DNA from: Pseudomonas sp. ANT_J12 | Lineage (GTDB): Bacteria; Pseudomonadota; Gammaproteobacteria; Pseudomonadales; Pseudomonadaceae | NCBI RefSeq assembly: GCF_008370045.1 | Contig: NZ_VOBN01000023.1 | Location: 1 to 64,000 of the forward strand | Reading direction: 5' to 3' | Length of the DNA stretch: 64,000 bases | Shown: positions 7,977 to 17,323 of the stretch, in pieces | Layout: every line of letters begins with the position of its first letter | How positions within the stretch are numbered: the first letter of the stretch is position 1 | The notes under the pieces: model-generated | What the model saw: only the letters and a program-made list of their open reading frames with translations | The model's database searches: none | What the model was told of the DNA's origin: nothing | Made by a program: the position numbers and the translations under genes

Positions 7977-10900
7977 ATGACCATGACTGGCTCCATCGCA
8001 CTTTCCATCCCGACCCGCGACCAACTGCTGGCCAAGTCCGGCGTGCTGCTGATCGTCGACGACATCCTGCCGCCGTCCGGCCCGGTGGCGAAGGGCGGTA
8101 CGCCGCTGATCAAACCCAAGGAACTGGGCCTGTTCATTGCCATCAGTGATGACGGGCGCGTGTATGCGTTCAACGGCCATGTCGACCTCGGCACCGGCAT
8201 TCGCACCTCGCTGGCGCAGATCGTCGCCGAAGAACTCGATTTACAAATGGAACAGGTGTGCATGGTGCTCGGCGACACCGAGCGTGCGCCGAATCAGGGC
8301 GCGACCATTGCCAGTGCGACGTTGCAGATTTCCGCGATTCCGTTGCGCAATGCGGCGGCCGAGGCGCGGCGTTATCTGTTGGAAACGGCAGCCGAACGTT
8401 GGTCGGTGGCGGCCAGTAGCCTGAAGATCGAAGCAGGCGTGATTCGCGCCGAGGACGGCCGCACCGCAACTTACGCCGAACTGGTCAGCGGCGAGCACGT
8501 TGAACTGCGCATCTCCGGTACCGCACCGCTGAAACCCGCCGAAGCCTATCGACTGGTGGGCAAGGGCGCGGCGCGGGTGGACATTCCGGGCAAGGCCACT
8601 GGCGAGCTGACCTACGTCCACGACATGCGCGTGCCGAACATGCTCCACGGCCGGGTGATTCGCCCGCCCTATGCCGGGCTCGATTGCGGTGATTTTGTCG
8701 GCAACAGCCTGCTGGAAGTCGACGAATCCTCCATCGCCCACATCGCCGGAATCGTCGCCGTGGTGGTGATCCGCGATTTCGTCGGCATCGTGGCGTTGCG
8801 CGAAGAGCAGGCGATCAAGGCTGCCCAAACGTTGAAAGTCACTTGGAAAACCTGGAATCAAGGCTTGCCGGACCTGAGCGATGTCGAGCAGGCGATTCGC
8901 GACAACCCCCGGGTGCAACGGGTGGTGCTGGATCAGGGCAACGTCGATGAAGCCCTGGCCGCCGCCACTCAGCGCATGCCGCGCACGTATATGTGGCCGT
9001 ATCAGATGCACGGTTCGATCGGCCCGTCCTGTGGCGTCGCGGACTATCAGCCATTGGGCAGCAGGGTGTGGTCCGGCAGCCAGAATCCGCATTTGCTGCG
9101 CGCCGACCTCGCGTGGTTGCTGGAGTGTGAAGAGGAAGCCATCGAGATCATTCGCATGGAGGCCTCCGGTTGTTATGGGCGCAACTGTGCCGACGACGTG
9201 TGCGCCGATGCCTTGCTGTTGTCCCGCGCCGTGGGCAAACCGGTGCGGGTGCAATTGACCCGCGAGCAGGAGCATTTGTGGGAGCCCAAAGGCACCGCGC
9301 AACTGATGGACGTTGATGGCGGTTTGAACGCCGATGGCAGCGTTGCCGCCTATGACTTCCAGACCAGTTACCCATCGAACGGCGCGCCGACGTTGGCCCT
9401 GCTGTTGACCGGGCGGGTCGAGCCGGTGGCGGCGATGTTCGAGATGGGCGACCGCACCTCGATCCCGCCCTACGACTTTGAAAACATGCGCGTGACCATC
9501 AACGACATGGCGCCGATTGTCCGCGCCTCATGGATGCGCGGGGTGTCAGCGTTGCCCAACACCTTCGCCCACGAGTCTTACATCGATGAACTGGCCTTCG
9601 CCGCCGGCGTCGATCCGGTGGAATACCGCTTGCGCTACCTGCACGACGAGCGCGCCATCGATCTGGTGAAATCCACCGCCGAACGCGCGGCCTGGACCCC
9701 GCGCACCGCGCCGATGCAAACCCCGAACGAAGACCAGTTGTTGCGCGGTCGCGGCTTTGCCTACGCGCGCTACATCCACAGCAAATTTCCCGGTTTCGGT
9801 GCGGCGTGGGCGGCGTGGGTCGCGGACGTGGCCATCGACCGGCAGACCGGCGATGTCTCGGTCACGCGGGTGGTGATCGGCCATGACTCGGGGATGATGA
9901 TCAACCCGGCCGGCGTGCAGCATCAGATCCACGGCAACGTCATCCAGTCCACCAGCCGCGTGCTCAAGGAGCGGGTGACGTTCGAGGAATCGACGGTGGC
10001 GAGCAAGGAGTGGGGCGGTTATCCGATCCTGACCTTTCCCGAAGTGCCGCAGATCGACGTGCTGATGATGCCGCGCCAGGACCAGCCGCCGATGGGCGCT
10101 GGCGAATCGGCTTCGGTGCCCAGTGCGGCGGCGATTGCCAATGCGATTTATGACGCCACCGGGATCCGTTTTCGCGAACTGCCGATCACACCGGAGCGGG
10201 TCTTGGCCGCGTTGAATGCCGGCACTTGTGATGAACCGCCGAAGTCCCCGGCCAAGCGTTCGAAATGGCTGTTGGGATCAATGTTTGCCGCGTTCGGCGC
10301 GGTGCTCGGCATGGCGGCGACGGCGTGGCCGTTTCACGGCGAAATCGCACCGATAGCGCCGCCGAGCGCCGGCACCTGGTCCACGGCGACTCTGGAGCGC
10401 GGACGCTTGCTGGCGGCGGTCGGCGATTGCGCGGTGTGTCACACGGTACCGGGCGGCACGACCAATGCCGGTGGCCTGGCGATGGAGACGCCGTTCGGCA
10501 CGCTGTACAGCAGCAACATCACGCCCGACGTGAAAACCGGGATCGGCAGTTGGTCCTATCCGGCGTTCGAACGGGCGATGCGCGACGGCATCGGCCGGGA
10601 TGGGCGCAATCTGTATCCGGCGTTCCCCTACACCGCGTTTCGCAACATCAATGATGCGGATATGCAGGCGTTGTATGCGTACCTGATGTCACAAGCGCCG
10701 GTCAGCCAAGCGGCAAAGGCCAACGACATGCGCTTTCCGTTCAACCTGCGACCGTTGATGGCGGGGTGGAATGCGTTGTTCCTGCGCAAGGGTGAAATCA
10801 GCGTGCAGCCGCAGCGTAGCGAACAGTGGAATCGCGGCGCGTACCTGGTCAACGGTTTGGGCCACTGCGCAGCGTGCCATTCGCCGCGCAATTTGATGGG

Positions 10901-11543
10901 GGCGGAGAAGGGCGGTGCATCGTTCCTCGCGGGCGGGATGGTCGATGGCTGGGAGGCGCCGGCGCTGAATGGTTTGTCCAAGGCACCGACACCGTGGACC
11001 GAGGATCAGCTGTTCGGTTACCTGAGCAGCGGTTATTCCGCTGAACATGGCGTGGCGACCGGGCCGATGGGGCCGGTGGTCACGGAATTGGCGAAGTTGC
11101 CCAAGGATGATATCCGGGCGATGGCGGTGTATCTGGCGTCACTTAATGGCGCGCAGGCTGAGGCGCAAGTCGTGGAGAAAGCCACGCGGCCGGTGGCCAC
11201 CGTTTCCCTGAGCAACGGCCAGCGCGTATTTGAGGGTTCGTGCAAGGCCTGTCATGCCGATGGCCTGGGGCCGAAACTGTTTGGCGTGAGTCCGTCGCTG
11301 GCCACCAACACCAACGTGCACAGCGATCTGCCGGATAACCTGATCAAGGTCATTCTGCAAGGCATCGATACCCCGGCGACCAAGGACTTGGGTTACATGC
11401 CTGCTTTCAAGGACAGTTTGTCCAATACCCAGGTGGCGGAACTGGCGGCGTATCTACGCAGTCGATTTGCCGGGAATGCGCCGGGTTGGGAAGGGTTGGA
11501 ATCGACGTTGGCGCATTTGCGGGCGAATCCCGGCAGCCATTAA
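7977..11543 (+). CDS. nicB: Nicotinate dehydrogenase large subunit NicB, molybdopterin plus three c-type haem domains
   Basis: 1188-residue fusion. The first about 750 residues form an aldehyde-oxidase-type molybdopterin subunit that hydroxylates nicotinate to 6-hydroxynicotinate. A hydrophobic stretch near residue 765 links to a C-terminal tail with three haem c motifs: CAVCH at 818, CAACH at 964 and CKACH at 1089. Electrons therefore go to the respiratory chain instead of NAD. The upstream in-frame ATG overlaps nicA; the ATG at 7977 has AAGGTGG before it and fits the known length. The C-terminal haem domains must face the periplasm, so the hydrophobic linker is probably a membrane span. Confidence 0.95.
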   Translation: MTMTGSIALSIPTRDQLLAKSGVLLIVDDILPPSGPVAKGGTPLIKPKELGLFIAISDDGRVYAFNGHVDLGTGIRTSLAQIVAEELDLQMEQVCMVLGDTERAPNQGATIASATLQISAIPLRNAAAEARRYLLETAAERWSVAASSLKIEAGVIRAEDGRTATYAELVSGEHVELRISGTAPLKPAEAYRLVGKGAARVDIPGKATGELTYVHDMRVPNMLHGRVIRPPYAGLDCGDFVGNSLLEVDESSIAHIAGIVAVVVIRDFVGIVALREEQAIKAAQTLKVTWKTWNQGLPDLSDVEQAIRDNPRVQRVVLDQGNVDEALAAATQRMPRTYMWPYQMHGSIGPSCGVADYQPLGSRVWSGSQNPHLLRADLAWLLECEEEAIEIIRMEASGCYGRNCADDVCADALLLSRAVGKPVRVQLTREQEHLWEPKGTAQLMDVDGGLNADGSVAAYDFQTSYPSNGAPTLALLLTGRVEPVAAMFEMGDRTSIPPYDFENMRVTINDMAPIVRASWMRGVSALPNTFAHESYIDELAFAAGVDPVEYRLRYLHDERAIDLVKSTAERAAWTPRTAPMQTPNEDQLLRGRGFAYARYIHSKFPGFGAAWAAWVADVAIDRQTGDVSVTRVVIGHDSGMMINPAGVQHQIHGNVIQSTSRVLKERVTFEESTVASKEWGGYPILTFPEVPQIDVLMMPRQDQPPMGAGESASVPSAAAIANAIYDATGIRFRELPITPERVLAALNAGTCDEPPKSPAKRSKWLLGSMFAAFGAVLGMAATAWPFHGEIAPIAPPSAGTWSTATLERGRLLAAVGDCAVCHTVPGGTTNAGGLAMETPFGTLYSSNITPDVKTGIGSWSYPAFERAMRDGIGRDGRNLYPAFPYTAFRNINDADMQALYAYLMSQAPVSQAAKANDMRFPFNLRPLMAGWNALFLRKGEISVQPQRSEQWNRGAYLVNGLGHCAACHSPRNLMGAEKGGASFLAGGMVDGWEAPALNGLSKAPTPWTEDQLFGYLSSGYSAEHGVATGPMGPVVTELAKLPKDDIRAMAVYLASLNGAQAEAQVVEKATRPVATVSLSNGQRVFEGSCKACHADGLGPKLFGVSPSLATNTNVHSDLPDNLIKVILQGIDTPATKDLGYMPAFKDSLSNTQVAELAAYLRSRFAGNAPGWEGLESTLAHLRANPGSH

Positions 11544-11552
11544 AAGCATCGC

Positions 11553-11580
11553 GTGTAGGAGCGAGGCTTGCCCGCGAAGG
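11553..11580. repeat. Single REP arm after nicB
   Basis: GTGTAGGAGCGAGGCTTGCC without a facing arm, lying between the convergent ends of nicB and nicS. It slightly precedes the end of the nicS gene. Confidence 0.85.
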
Positions 11581-11591
11581 GGCCGGCCCTA

Positions 11592-12248
11592 TCAACCGAG
11601 ATCCCGCGGGGGCAACCTCATCACCCCCCGCACCACCAAATCCTGAATAAACCCCAACCAATCCTGCTGCTGCCCCTTGTCCGCCAAATCCTCACCCAGA
11701 AACGAACTCAGGGTGTGCCGGTTGGAGTTATAGAAATAACAGAGCGAGGCAATCATCAAATACACATGCTTGATGTCCAGCACCTCGCGAAACAGCCCTT
11801 GGGCCTGACCCGCCTCAATGATCGGCTTCAACACCCCGACCGCTTCCCCGGACAATCGGCGCAACTCGCTGGACTGTTGCGCATGCTTGCCGCCGTGGAG
11901 GTTTTCATTGCTCAGGATCGCGACGAATTCCGGGTGCTTGACGTAGTAATGCCAGACGAACGCCACCAGTTCCTGCAACGCCACCAGCGGCTGGCTCAGG
12001 TCCAGCTTCAGTCGGCTTTCGGCCTTATTGAATTGCTCGTAGGTGTGTTCGAGCACGCAGATAAACAGCTGCTCCTTACTGCCGAAGTAGTAATAGAGCA
12101 TGCGGTCGTTGGACTCGGCTTCCCGGGAAATGCTCTCGACCCGCCCTCCGGAATAACCGTCGCGGGTGAACACTTTCACCGCTGCTTCGAGGATCCGTGT
12201 GCGGGTCTGCTGGGCCTGGGCGGCCCGGATGCCGGTCTTCTTGTTCAA
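11592..12248 (-). CDS. nicS: TetR-family regulator NicS
   Basis: 218-residue regulator with an N-terminal TetR helix-turn-helix (about residues 12-58; GYSGGRVESISREAE, then YYYFGSKEQLF) and a ligand-binding C-terminal half. In P. putida NicS controls nicAB and responds to nicotinate or 6-hydroxynicotinate. Its place directly behind nicB on the opposite strand supports the same role. The duplicated palindrome before nicA is the natural operator candidate. It is 53 bases downstream of the permease gene on the same strand, so the two could share a transcript. Confidence 0.82.
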   Translation of the reverse strand: MNKKTGIRAAQAQQTRTRILEAAVKVFTRDGYSGGRVESISREAESNDRMLYYYFGSKEQLFICVLEHTYEQFNKAESRLKLDLSQPLVALQELVAFVWHYYVKHPEFVAILSNENLHGGKHAQQSSELRRLSGEAVGVLKPIIEAGQAQGLFREVLDIKHVYLMIASLCYFYNSNRHTLSSFLGEDLADKGQQQDWLGFIQDLVVRGVMRLPPRDLG

Positions 12249-12301
12249 CGTGCGATCAACCTTGTGCCAAGCGGAGTCGCCACGAATGTAGCACGCGCGC
12301 T

Positions 12302-13750
12302 TCAGCGGTTCAGGTGGCTGGCGGATTCCGTGGCTTGCGGGTTTTCCATGACTTGCAGGATCGGCGCTTCCGGGTCGAAATCGTCTTCCTCAAGCTCCAT
12401 GAATTCCTCGGGCAGGAACACGTTGAGGATGATCGCGCACAGCGCACCCACGGTAATCGGCGATTCGAAGATGTTGTGCAGCGCCAGGGGCAACTCGCGC
12501 AACACTTCCGGCACCGCCGCGATGCCCAGGCCCATGCCGAGGGAAATCGACACGATCAGCATGTTGCGCCGATGCAGGCCGGCTTCGGCGAGGATCTTGA
12601 TCCCGGCCACGGCCACGGTGCCGAACATCACCAGCTCCGCGCCGCCCAGTACCGGTTTGGGCATCAGTTGCAGCACCGCGCCGATCATCGGGAACAGACC
12701 CAGCAGCACCAGCAAGCCGGCGATGAAAAACGCCACGTAACGGCTGGCCACGCCGGTGAGCTGGATCACCCCGTTGTTCTGGGCGAAGGTCACCATCGGC
12801 ATGCTGTTGAACACCGCCGCCATGGCCGAGTTGAGGCCATCGGCGAGCAGGCCGGACTTGATCCGGCGAATGTAGATCGGGCCCTTGACCGGCTGCCGGG
12901 AAATCATCGAGTTGGCCGTCAAGTCGCCCGCAGCTTCCAGCGGCGACACCAGGAAAATCACCGCCACCGGCACAAACGCCACCCAATCGAAGTTGAAACC
13001 GTACTTGAACGGCACCGGCACGCTCACCAGCGGCACCGCCGGCAGGCTGGCGAAATCCACATCGCCCATCAACCAGGCGACGACGTAGCCGAGGGTCAGG
13101 CCTATCACAATCGCGCCGAGGCGCAGGAACGGCACATCGACCCGGTTCAGTACCACGATGGTCCCGAGCACCAGTGCTGCCAGGGCCAGGTGATGACTGG
13201 CGCCGAGGTCCGCCACGCCGAAGCCGCCGGCAATGTCGGTCATTGCGACTTTGATCAGCGACAGCCCCATGAGCGTGATGATGGTCCCGGTGACCACCGG
13301 AGTAATCAGCATCCGCAGCTTGCCGATGAACTGGCTCAACACCACTTCGATAAACGCGGCGAAAAAGCACACGCCAAAGATCGTCGACAGAATCTCATCG
13401 GTGCCGCCGCCCCGGGCCTTGACCATGAACCCGGCGCTGAGGATCACGCTGATAAAGGAAAAACTGGTGCCTTGCAGGCACAGCAAACCGGAACCCACTG
13501 GGCCAAAGCGCCGGGCCTGGACGAAGGTGCCCAGGCCAGAGACGAACAACGCCATGCTGATCAGGTAGGGGATTTCGCTTTGCAGACCCAGCGCACCGCC
13601 CATGATCAGGGTTGGCGTGATAATGCCGACGAAACTCGCGAGTACGTGTTGCAGGGCGGCGAAGACCGTGGCGGTCAGGTGCGGGCGGTCGTTGAGGCCG
13701 TAGATCAGGTCGGAGCGGGGCTGGGATTTTGCGTGTTCGGATGAGGTCAC
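12302..13750 (-). CDS. NCS2 nucleobase:cation symporter, xanthine/urate permease type
   Basis: 482-residue inner-membrane permease of the NCS2 (nucleobase-ascorbate transporter) family with about 14 helices. Visible marks are ALQHVLASFVGIITP at the first helix and SLEAAGDLTANS in TM8, plus NNGVIQLTGVASR after TM9, the family signature. Likely substrate is xanthine, uric acid or a related purine with protons. It lies upstream of nicS on the same strand. No purine-degradation gene is nearby, so a physiological link to the nicotinate regulon is open. Confidence 0.85.
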   Translation of the reverse strand: MTSSEHAKSQPRSDLIYGLNDRPHLTATVFAALQHVLASFVGIITPTLIMGGALGLQSEIPYLISMALFVSGLGTFVQARRFGPVGSGLLCLQGTSFSFISVILSAGFMVKARGGGTDEILSTIFGVCFFAAFIEVVLSQFIGKLRMLITPVVTGTIITLMGLSLIKVAMTDIAGGFGVADLGASHHLALAALVLGTIVVLNRVDVPFLRLGAIVIGLTLGYVVAWLMGDVDFASLPAVPLVSVPVPFKYGFNFDWVAFVPVAVIFLVSPLEAAGDLTANSMISRQPVKGPIYIRRIKSGLLADGLNSAMAAVFNSMPMVTFAQNNGVIQLTGVASRYVAFFIAGLLVLLGLFPMIGAVLQLMPKPVLGGAELVMFGTVAVAGIKILAEAGLHRRNMLIVSISLGMGLGIAAVPEVLRELPLALHNIFESPITVGALCAIILNVFLPEEFMELEEDDFDPEAPILQVMENPQATESASHLNR

Positions 13751-13841
13751 GAGGAAAGCGCCAGGGGCCAGGTCAGAAAAAGGAGGCGCAGGATGCCAGA
13801 AAAGTTACAACCTGACACAAATCCTGTGACCACCACCCAAC

Positions 13842-13975
13842 TGTGGCGAGGGGGCTTGCCCCCGTTGGGCTGCAAAGCGGCCCCAAAACCAGCCAACGCG
13901 GTTCTTCAGGCATACCGCGTTTACCGGTTTTACGACGGCTGCGCCGCCGAACGAGGGCAAGCCCCCTCGCCACAG
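13842..13975. repeat. Paired inverted repeat, TGTGGCGAGG family
   Basis: TGTGGCGAGGGGGCTTGCCC at the left faces GGGCAAGCCCCCTCGCCACA at the right across about 95 bases. It is a close relative of the element between nicE and nicF. Confidence 0.9.
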
Positions 13976-14000
13976 GGGGGGGCGGCGGCGGTGTTTACAT

Positions 14001-14130
14001 GATCGTTCCCATGCTCCGCGTACCGATCGTTCCCACGCTCTGCGTGGGAATGCCTCAAGGGACGCTCCGCGTTCCACTGGGACGCAGAGCGTCCCGGGCT
14101 GCATTCCCACGCAGAGCGTGGGAACGATCA
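14001..14130. repeat. Nested inverted repeat, GATCGTTCCCACGC family
   Basis: GATCGTTCCCACGCTCTGCG faces CGCAGAGCGTGGGAACGATC, with GGGACGCTCCGCG and CGCAGAGCGTCCC nested inside. A second partial left arm sits just before, at 14001. Same family as at 30827, 50777 and 59252. Confidence 0.9.
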
Positions 14131-14142
14131 TCAACGATCAGG

Positions 14143-15039
14143 TCAGGTGAACGCCGCCAGCAAATCCTCCTCAAACGCCTTCTGCGCATCCCCCGGCACT
14201 TGCGCCCGATGCCGGGCCAGGTGAAATCCCACATCAAAACTCATGTCCCCTACACGAACTGCCCGCAGCAACCCCTTGTCTTCCCAGCTCCGGGCAAAGT
14301 GGCTCGGCAAATAACCCACATGTTTCCCGGACAGAATAAACGCCAGCGTCCCCTCGACCTGTTCCGAGCGCGCCGAACACACCTTGCCCTGGAACGGCTC
14401 ATCACTGCGCAGGAAGCGGTAGGGATGATCCACCCGGTCACACGCCTGCAGCGCTTGATCATCCGGCGCCTCGTTGGTGAACAACGGATGCCCCGGCGCG
14501 CAGTACAAATGCTGGGTTTCGCGGAACAGTTCCCGGTAGTCAAACGCACGTTGCACCTGTGAGAAATAACCGATCGCCAGGTCCAGCCGCTGTTGCAGCA
14601 TCAATCGCTCCATTTCCCCGGGCATGGCGCTGATCAACTCGATGCGCACCGACTCATCCCGCTCGCGAAAGCGCCGGATCGCATCGGCTACCCGTTGCAG
14701 CACCGACTGGTCGAGGGCTTCGGACAACCCCAGGCGCACCTCGCCAATCAAACGCCCGGCCACGCCGTTGGACTGATGACGAAAGACTTCGATGGATTCA
14801 AACAGACTGCGAATGGCGATCAGCAATTGCTCGCCCTTGGGCGTCACCCGGAAGCCACCCTTGCCGCGACTGCACAGGCGATAACCGAGGCGGGTTTCCA
14901 GCCTGGCCATTTGCTGGCTGATGCTCGATTGGCTCAACCCCAGTTCACCCTGGGCCGCGCTGAAGCCGCCGCATTCCACCACGCTGACAAACAGGCGCAG
15001 CAGTTGCAGGTCCAGATCGTGCAGTTGGCCGAGCATCAC
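14143..15039 (-). CDS. LysR-family regulator beside polyamine genes
   Basis: 298 residues: N-terminal winged helix (about 10-68, with GGFSAAQGELGLSQSSISQQ) and a periplasmic-binding-like sensor domain. It is transcribed away from the binding-protein and agmatinase genes with a 99-base gap, the usual layout of a LysR regulator and its target. A T-N11-A type motif, TTGATATTTTTCCAA, lies in that gap at 15073-15087. The inducer is probably agmatine or another guanidino or polyamine compound; this is inferred from context only. Confidence 0.8.
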   Translation of the reverse strand: MMLGQLHDLDLQLLRLFVSVVECGGFSAAQGELGLSQSSISQQMARLETRLGYRLCSRGKGGFRVTPKGEQLLIAIRSLFESIEVFRHQSNGVAGRLIGEVRLGLSEALDQSVLQRVADAIRRFRERDESVRIELISAMPGEMERLMLQQRLDLAIGYFSQVQRAFDYRELFRETQHLYCAPGHPLFTNEAPDDQALQACDRVDHPYRFLRSDEPFQGKVCSARSEQVEGTLAFILSGKHVGYLPSHFARSWEDKGLLRAVRVGDMSFDVGFHLARHRAQVPGDAQKAFEEDLLAAFT

Positions 15040-15138
15040 GCATTACTCCTGGATAAAGTCAGGTTAACAAACTTGATATTTTTCCAATGTATCCGAGGGC
15101 GCACGCTGCAACCACTCCAATAAAGTCAGGTGTTCGTG

Positions 15139-16230
15139 ATGCCTCCTCTTCTCAAACTGTGTTTTCCCGCATTGTTGTTGGCAATCGCCGCGTCGGCCCA
15201 GGCTGAGGAAAAGGTGGTCAACCTCTACAGTTGGGCCGATTACGTGGCGCCCGAGACCTTGCAGCGCTTCGAACAGGAAACCGGCATTCACGTGCGCTAC
15301 GACACCTTCGACTCGTCGGAAGTGCTGGAAACCAAGTTGCTCACCGGTGGCAGCGGCTATGACGTGGTGGTGCCATCGTCCAGCGTATTGGCCCGTGGTC
15401 TGGCGGCCGGCGCGTTGAAGGCGATTCCCCGCGAAGGCCTCAAGGGCTACGCCAACCTCGACCCGGACTTGCTGGAAAAACTCGCCGCCGTCGCCCCCGG
15501 CAACCGCTACGGCGTGCCCTACACCTGGGGCACGTTGGGCCTGGGGATGAATGTCGAAGCAGTGAAACAGCGTTTGCCGGACGTGCCGCTCAATAGCCTT
15601 GATCTGCTGTTCAAGCCCGAATACGCCAGCAAGCTGAAAGACTGCGGCATCGCCATTCTCGATTCGCCGCAAGAGGTGATCGGCCTGGCGCTGCATTACC
15701 TCGGTAAAGATCCCTACAGCACTGATCAGAAAGATCTGTCAGCTGCCGAGGCGTTGTTGCATCAGCTCCAGCCGAATGTGTTGTACGTCGCCACCGGCCG
15801 GCAGATCAGCGATCTGGCTAACGGCAGCGTGTGCCTGGCCCTGACGTACAACGGTGACGCGAGCATGGCCGCCGATCAGGCGCGCAAGGCCAACAAACCG
15901 TACGAAGTGGCGTACCGCATTCCCAAGGAAGGCACGCTGGTGTGGCAGGACAACCTGGCGATCCCCAAGGACGCGCCGCACCCCGAAGCCGCGCGCCAGT
16001 TCATTGAATTCATGCTGCGCCCCGAATCCGTGGCCGCGCTGACCAATACCCTGTTCTTTGCCACCGCCAATACCGCCGCCACGCCGTTGGTGGATGAAGC
16101 GGTGCGCACCGACCCGGATATCTACCCGCTGGCCGACGTTCGCGACCGTTTGTACGCCGACCGCAGCATGAGCCTCAAAGACATGCGCCAGCGCACCCGC
16201 CTGTGGACCACTTTCCGTAGCCGCCAATAA
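15139..16230 (+). CDS. Periplasmic polyamine/agmatine-binding protein, PotF/SpuD family
   Basis: 363-residue solute-binding protein of an ABC system. A signal peptide (about residues 1-20, ending ASAQA) precedes the mature start EEKVVNLYSWADYV, a hallmark of PotD/PotF. ATG at 15139 is preferred to the upstream in-frame GTG because AGTCAGG lies eight bases before it. No permease or ATPase genes accompany it, so it must work with components encoded elsewhere or serve as a sensor. It precedes the agmatinase gene by 13 bases; both are probably one transcript under the divergent LysR regulator. Confidence 0.88.
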   Translation: MPPLLKLCFPALLLAIAASAQAEEKVVNLYSWADYVAPETLQRFEQETGIHVRYDTFDSSEVLETKLLTGGSGYDVVVPSSSVLARGLAAGALKAIPREGLKGYANLDPDLLEKLAAVAPGNRYGVPYTWGTLGLGMNVEAVKQRLPDVPLNSLDLLFKPEYASKLKDCGIAILDSPQEVIGLALHYLGKDPYSTDQKDLSAAEALLHQLQPNVLYVATGRQISDLANGSVCLALTYNGDASMAADQARKANKPYEVAYRIPKEGTLVWQDNLAIPKDAPHPEAARQFIEFMLRPESVAALTNTLFFATANTAATPLVDEAVRTDPDIYPLADVRDRLYADRSMSLKDMRQRTRLWTTFRSRQ

Positions 16231-16243
16231 TAAGGAACTCACC

Positions 16244-17203
16244 ATGGATGTCCCTGTGCAAAACGACCAGGCCATGACCCGCGACAGCCTCTATGGGACT
16301 GCCGCCGAAAGCACCTACGCCGGTATCACCAGCTTCATGCGCCGACGCTACAGCCGCGATTTGCGCGGTGTGGATGTGGCGGTCAGCGGTGTGCCGTTCG
16401 ACACCGCCACCAGCAACCGCCCCGGCGCGCGTTTCGGGCCACGGGGCATTCGCGCCGCGTCCACCGGGATCGCCTGGGAACGCCATTGGCCGTGGACCTT
16501 CGACCCGTTCGATCACCTGGCGGTGATTGATTTCGGCGATTGTGACTTCGATTACGGCTCGCCGCACTCGATCCCGGAAAGCATCGAAGCCCACGCCGAG
16601 CACATCCTCAGCGCCGGCAGCGCGATGCTCACTTTCGGTGGCGATCACTTCGTCACTTATCCGCTGCTCAGGGCCCATGCCCGCAAGCACGGCACGTTGT
16701 CGCTGATCCACTTCGACGCCCACAGCGACACTTGGCCGGACGAGGAGGGTAAGCGGGTCGATCACGGCACGATGTTCTGGCATGCGGCCAAGGAAGGGCT
16801 GGTGGATCCGTCGCGTTCGGTGCAAATCGGTTTGCGCACGACCAATGACGATCACATGGGGTTTCAGGTGCTGGACGCCCGGCGGGTGCATCGCCAGGGG
16901 TGTGAGGCGATTGTCGAGGCGATTCGGGCACGGGTCGGGGATAACCCGGTGTACCTGACGTTTGATATCGATTGCCTGGACCCGGCGTTCGCGCCTGGCA
17001 CCGGAACGCCAGTGTGCGGCGGGCTGAGCACGGTGCAGGCGCTGGAGATTCTTGGCGGCTTGCGCGGGATCAATCTGGTGGGGATGGATGTGGTGGAAGT
17101 GGCGCCGGCTTATGACAGCGCGGACATTACCTCACTGGCGGCGGCGACGTTGGCGATGGAAATGCTGTGTTTGTATGCGGCCAAACATAAGGTTGATCGT
17201 TGA
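16244..17203 (+). CDS. speB: Agmatinase SpeB
   Basis: 319-residue ureohydrolase that splits agmatine to putrescine and urea using two Mn ions. Metal-ligand motifs are GGDHFVTYP, HFDAHSDTW and FDIDCLDPAFAPGTGTP. The block around DHGTMFWHAAKEGLVDP resembles E. coli SpeB more than Pseudomonas guanidinobutyrase (GbuA). Paired with a polyamine-binding protein, it suggests import and use of external agmatine as a nitrogen source or polyamine precursor. Confidence 0.92.
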   Translation: MDVPVQNDQAMTRDSLYGTAAESTYAGITSFMRRRYSRDLRGVDVAVSGVPFDTATSNRPGARFGPRGIRAASTGIAWERHWPWTFDPFDHLAVIDFGDCDFDYGSPHSIPESIEAHAEHILSAGSAMLTFGGDHFVTYPLLRAHARKHGTLSLIHFDAHSDTWPDEEGKRVDHGTMFWHAAKEGLVDPSRSVQIGLRTTNDDHMGFQVLDARRVHRQGCEAIVEAIRARVGDNPVYLTFDIDCLDPAFAPGTGTPVCGGLSTVQALEILGGLRGINLVGMDVVEVAPAYDSADITSLAAATLAMEMLCLYAAKHKVDR

Positions 17204-17229
17204 GAGGGATGTGTAGCGGTCAGGAGGAC

Positions 17230-17318
17230 GCCTTCGCGGGCAAGCCTTGCTCCTACAGGTTATGACTGCGTAAAACCTGTAGGAGCGAGCGGTGCGACGA
17301 TTCGACTTGCCCGCGAAG
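17230..17318. repeat. REP pair after speB
   Basis: CGCCTTCGCGGGCAAGCCTT faces CTGTAGGAGCGAGCGGTGCG, separated by about 20 bases, in the convergent gap between speB and the aldo-keto reductase gene. Confidence 0.88.
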
Positions 17319-17323
17319 CTTTT

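Larger units (their letters stand above)
13751..14142. other. Gene-free gap filled by two repeat families
   Basis: 392 bases between the NCS2 permease start and the LysR gene end. It carries a TGTGGCGAGG-type inverted repeat (13842-13975) followed directly by GATCGTTCCC-type repeats (14001-14130). I see no gene. Confidence 0.85.

Noticed and set aside
12258..12285. Possible third NicS site upstream of nicS
   Set aside because: GGAGTCGCCACGA shares only part of the 16-mer and lacks symmetry.
12197..13744. 515-codon frame opposite the NCS2 permease
   Set aside because: Antisense shadow with biased His/Arg/Gln composition and no domain; the permease has clear family signatures.
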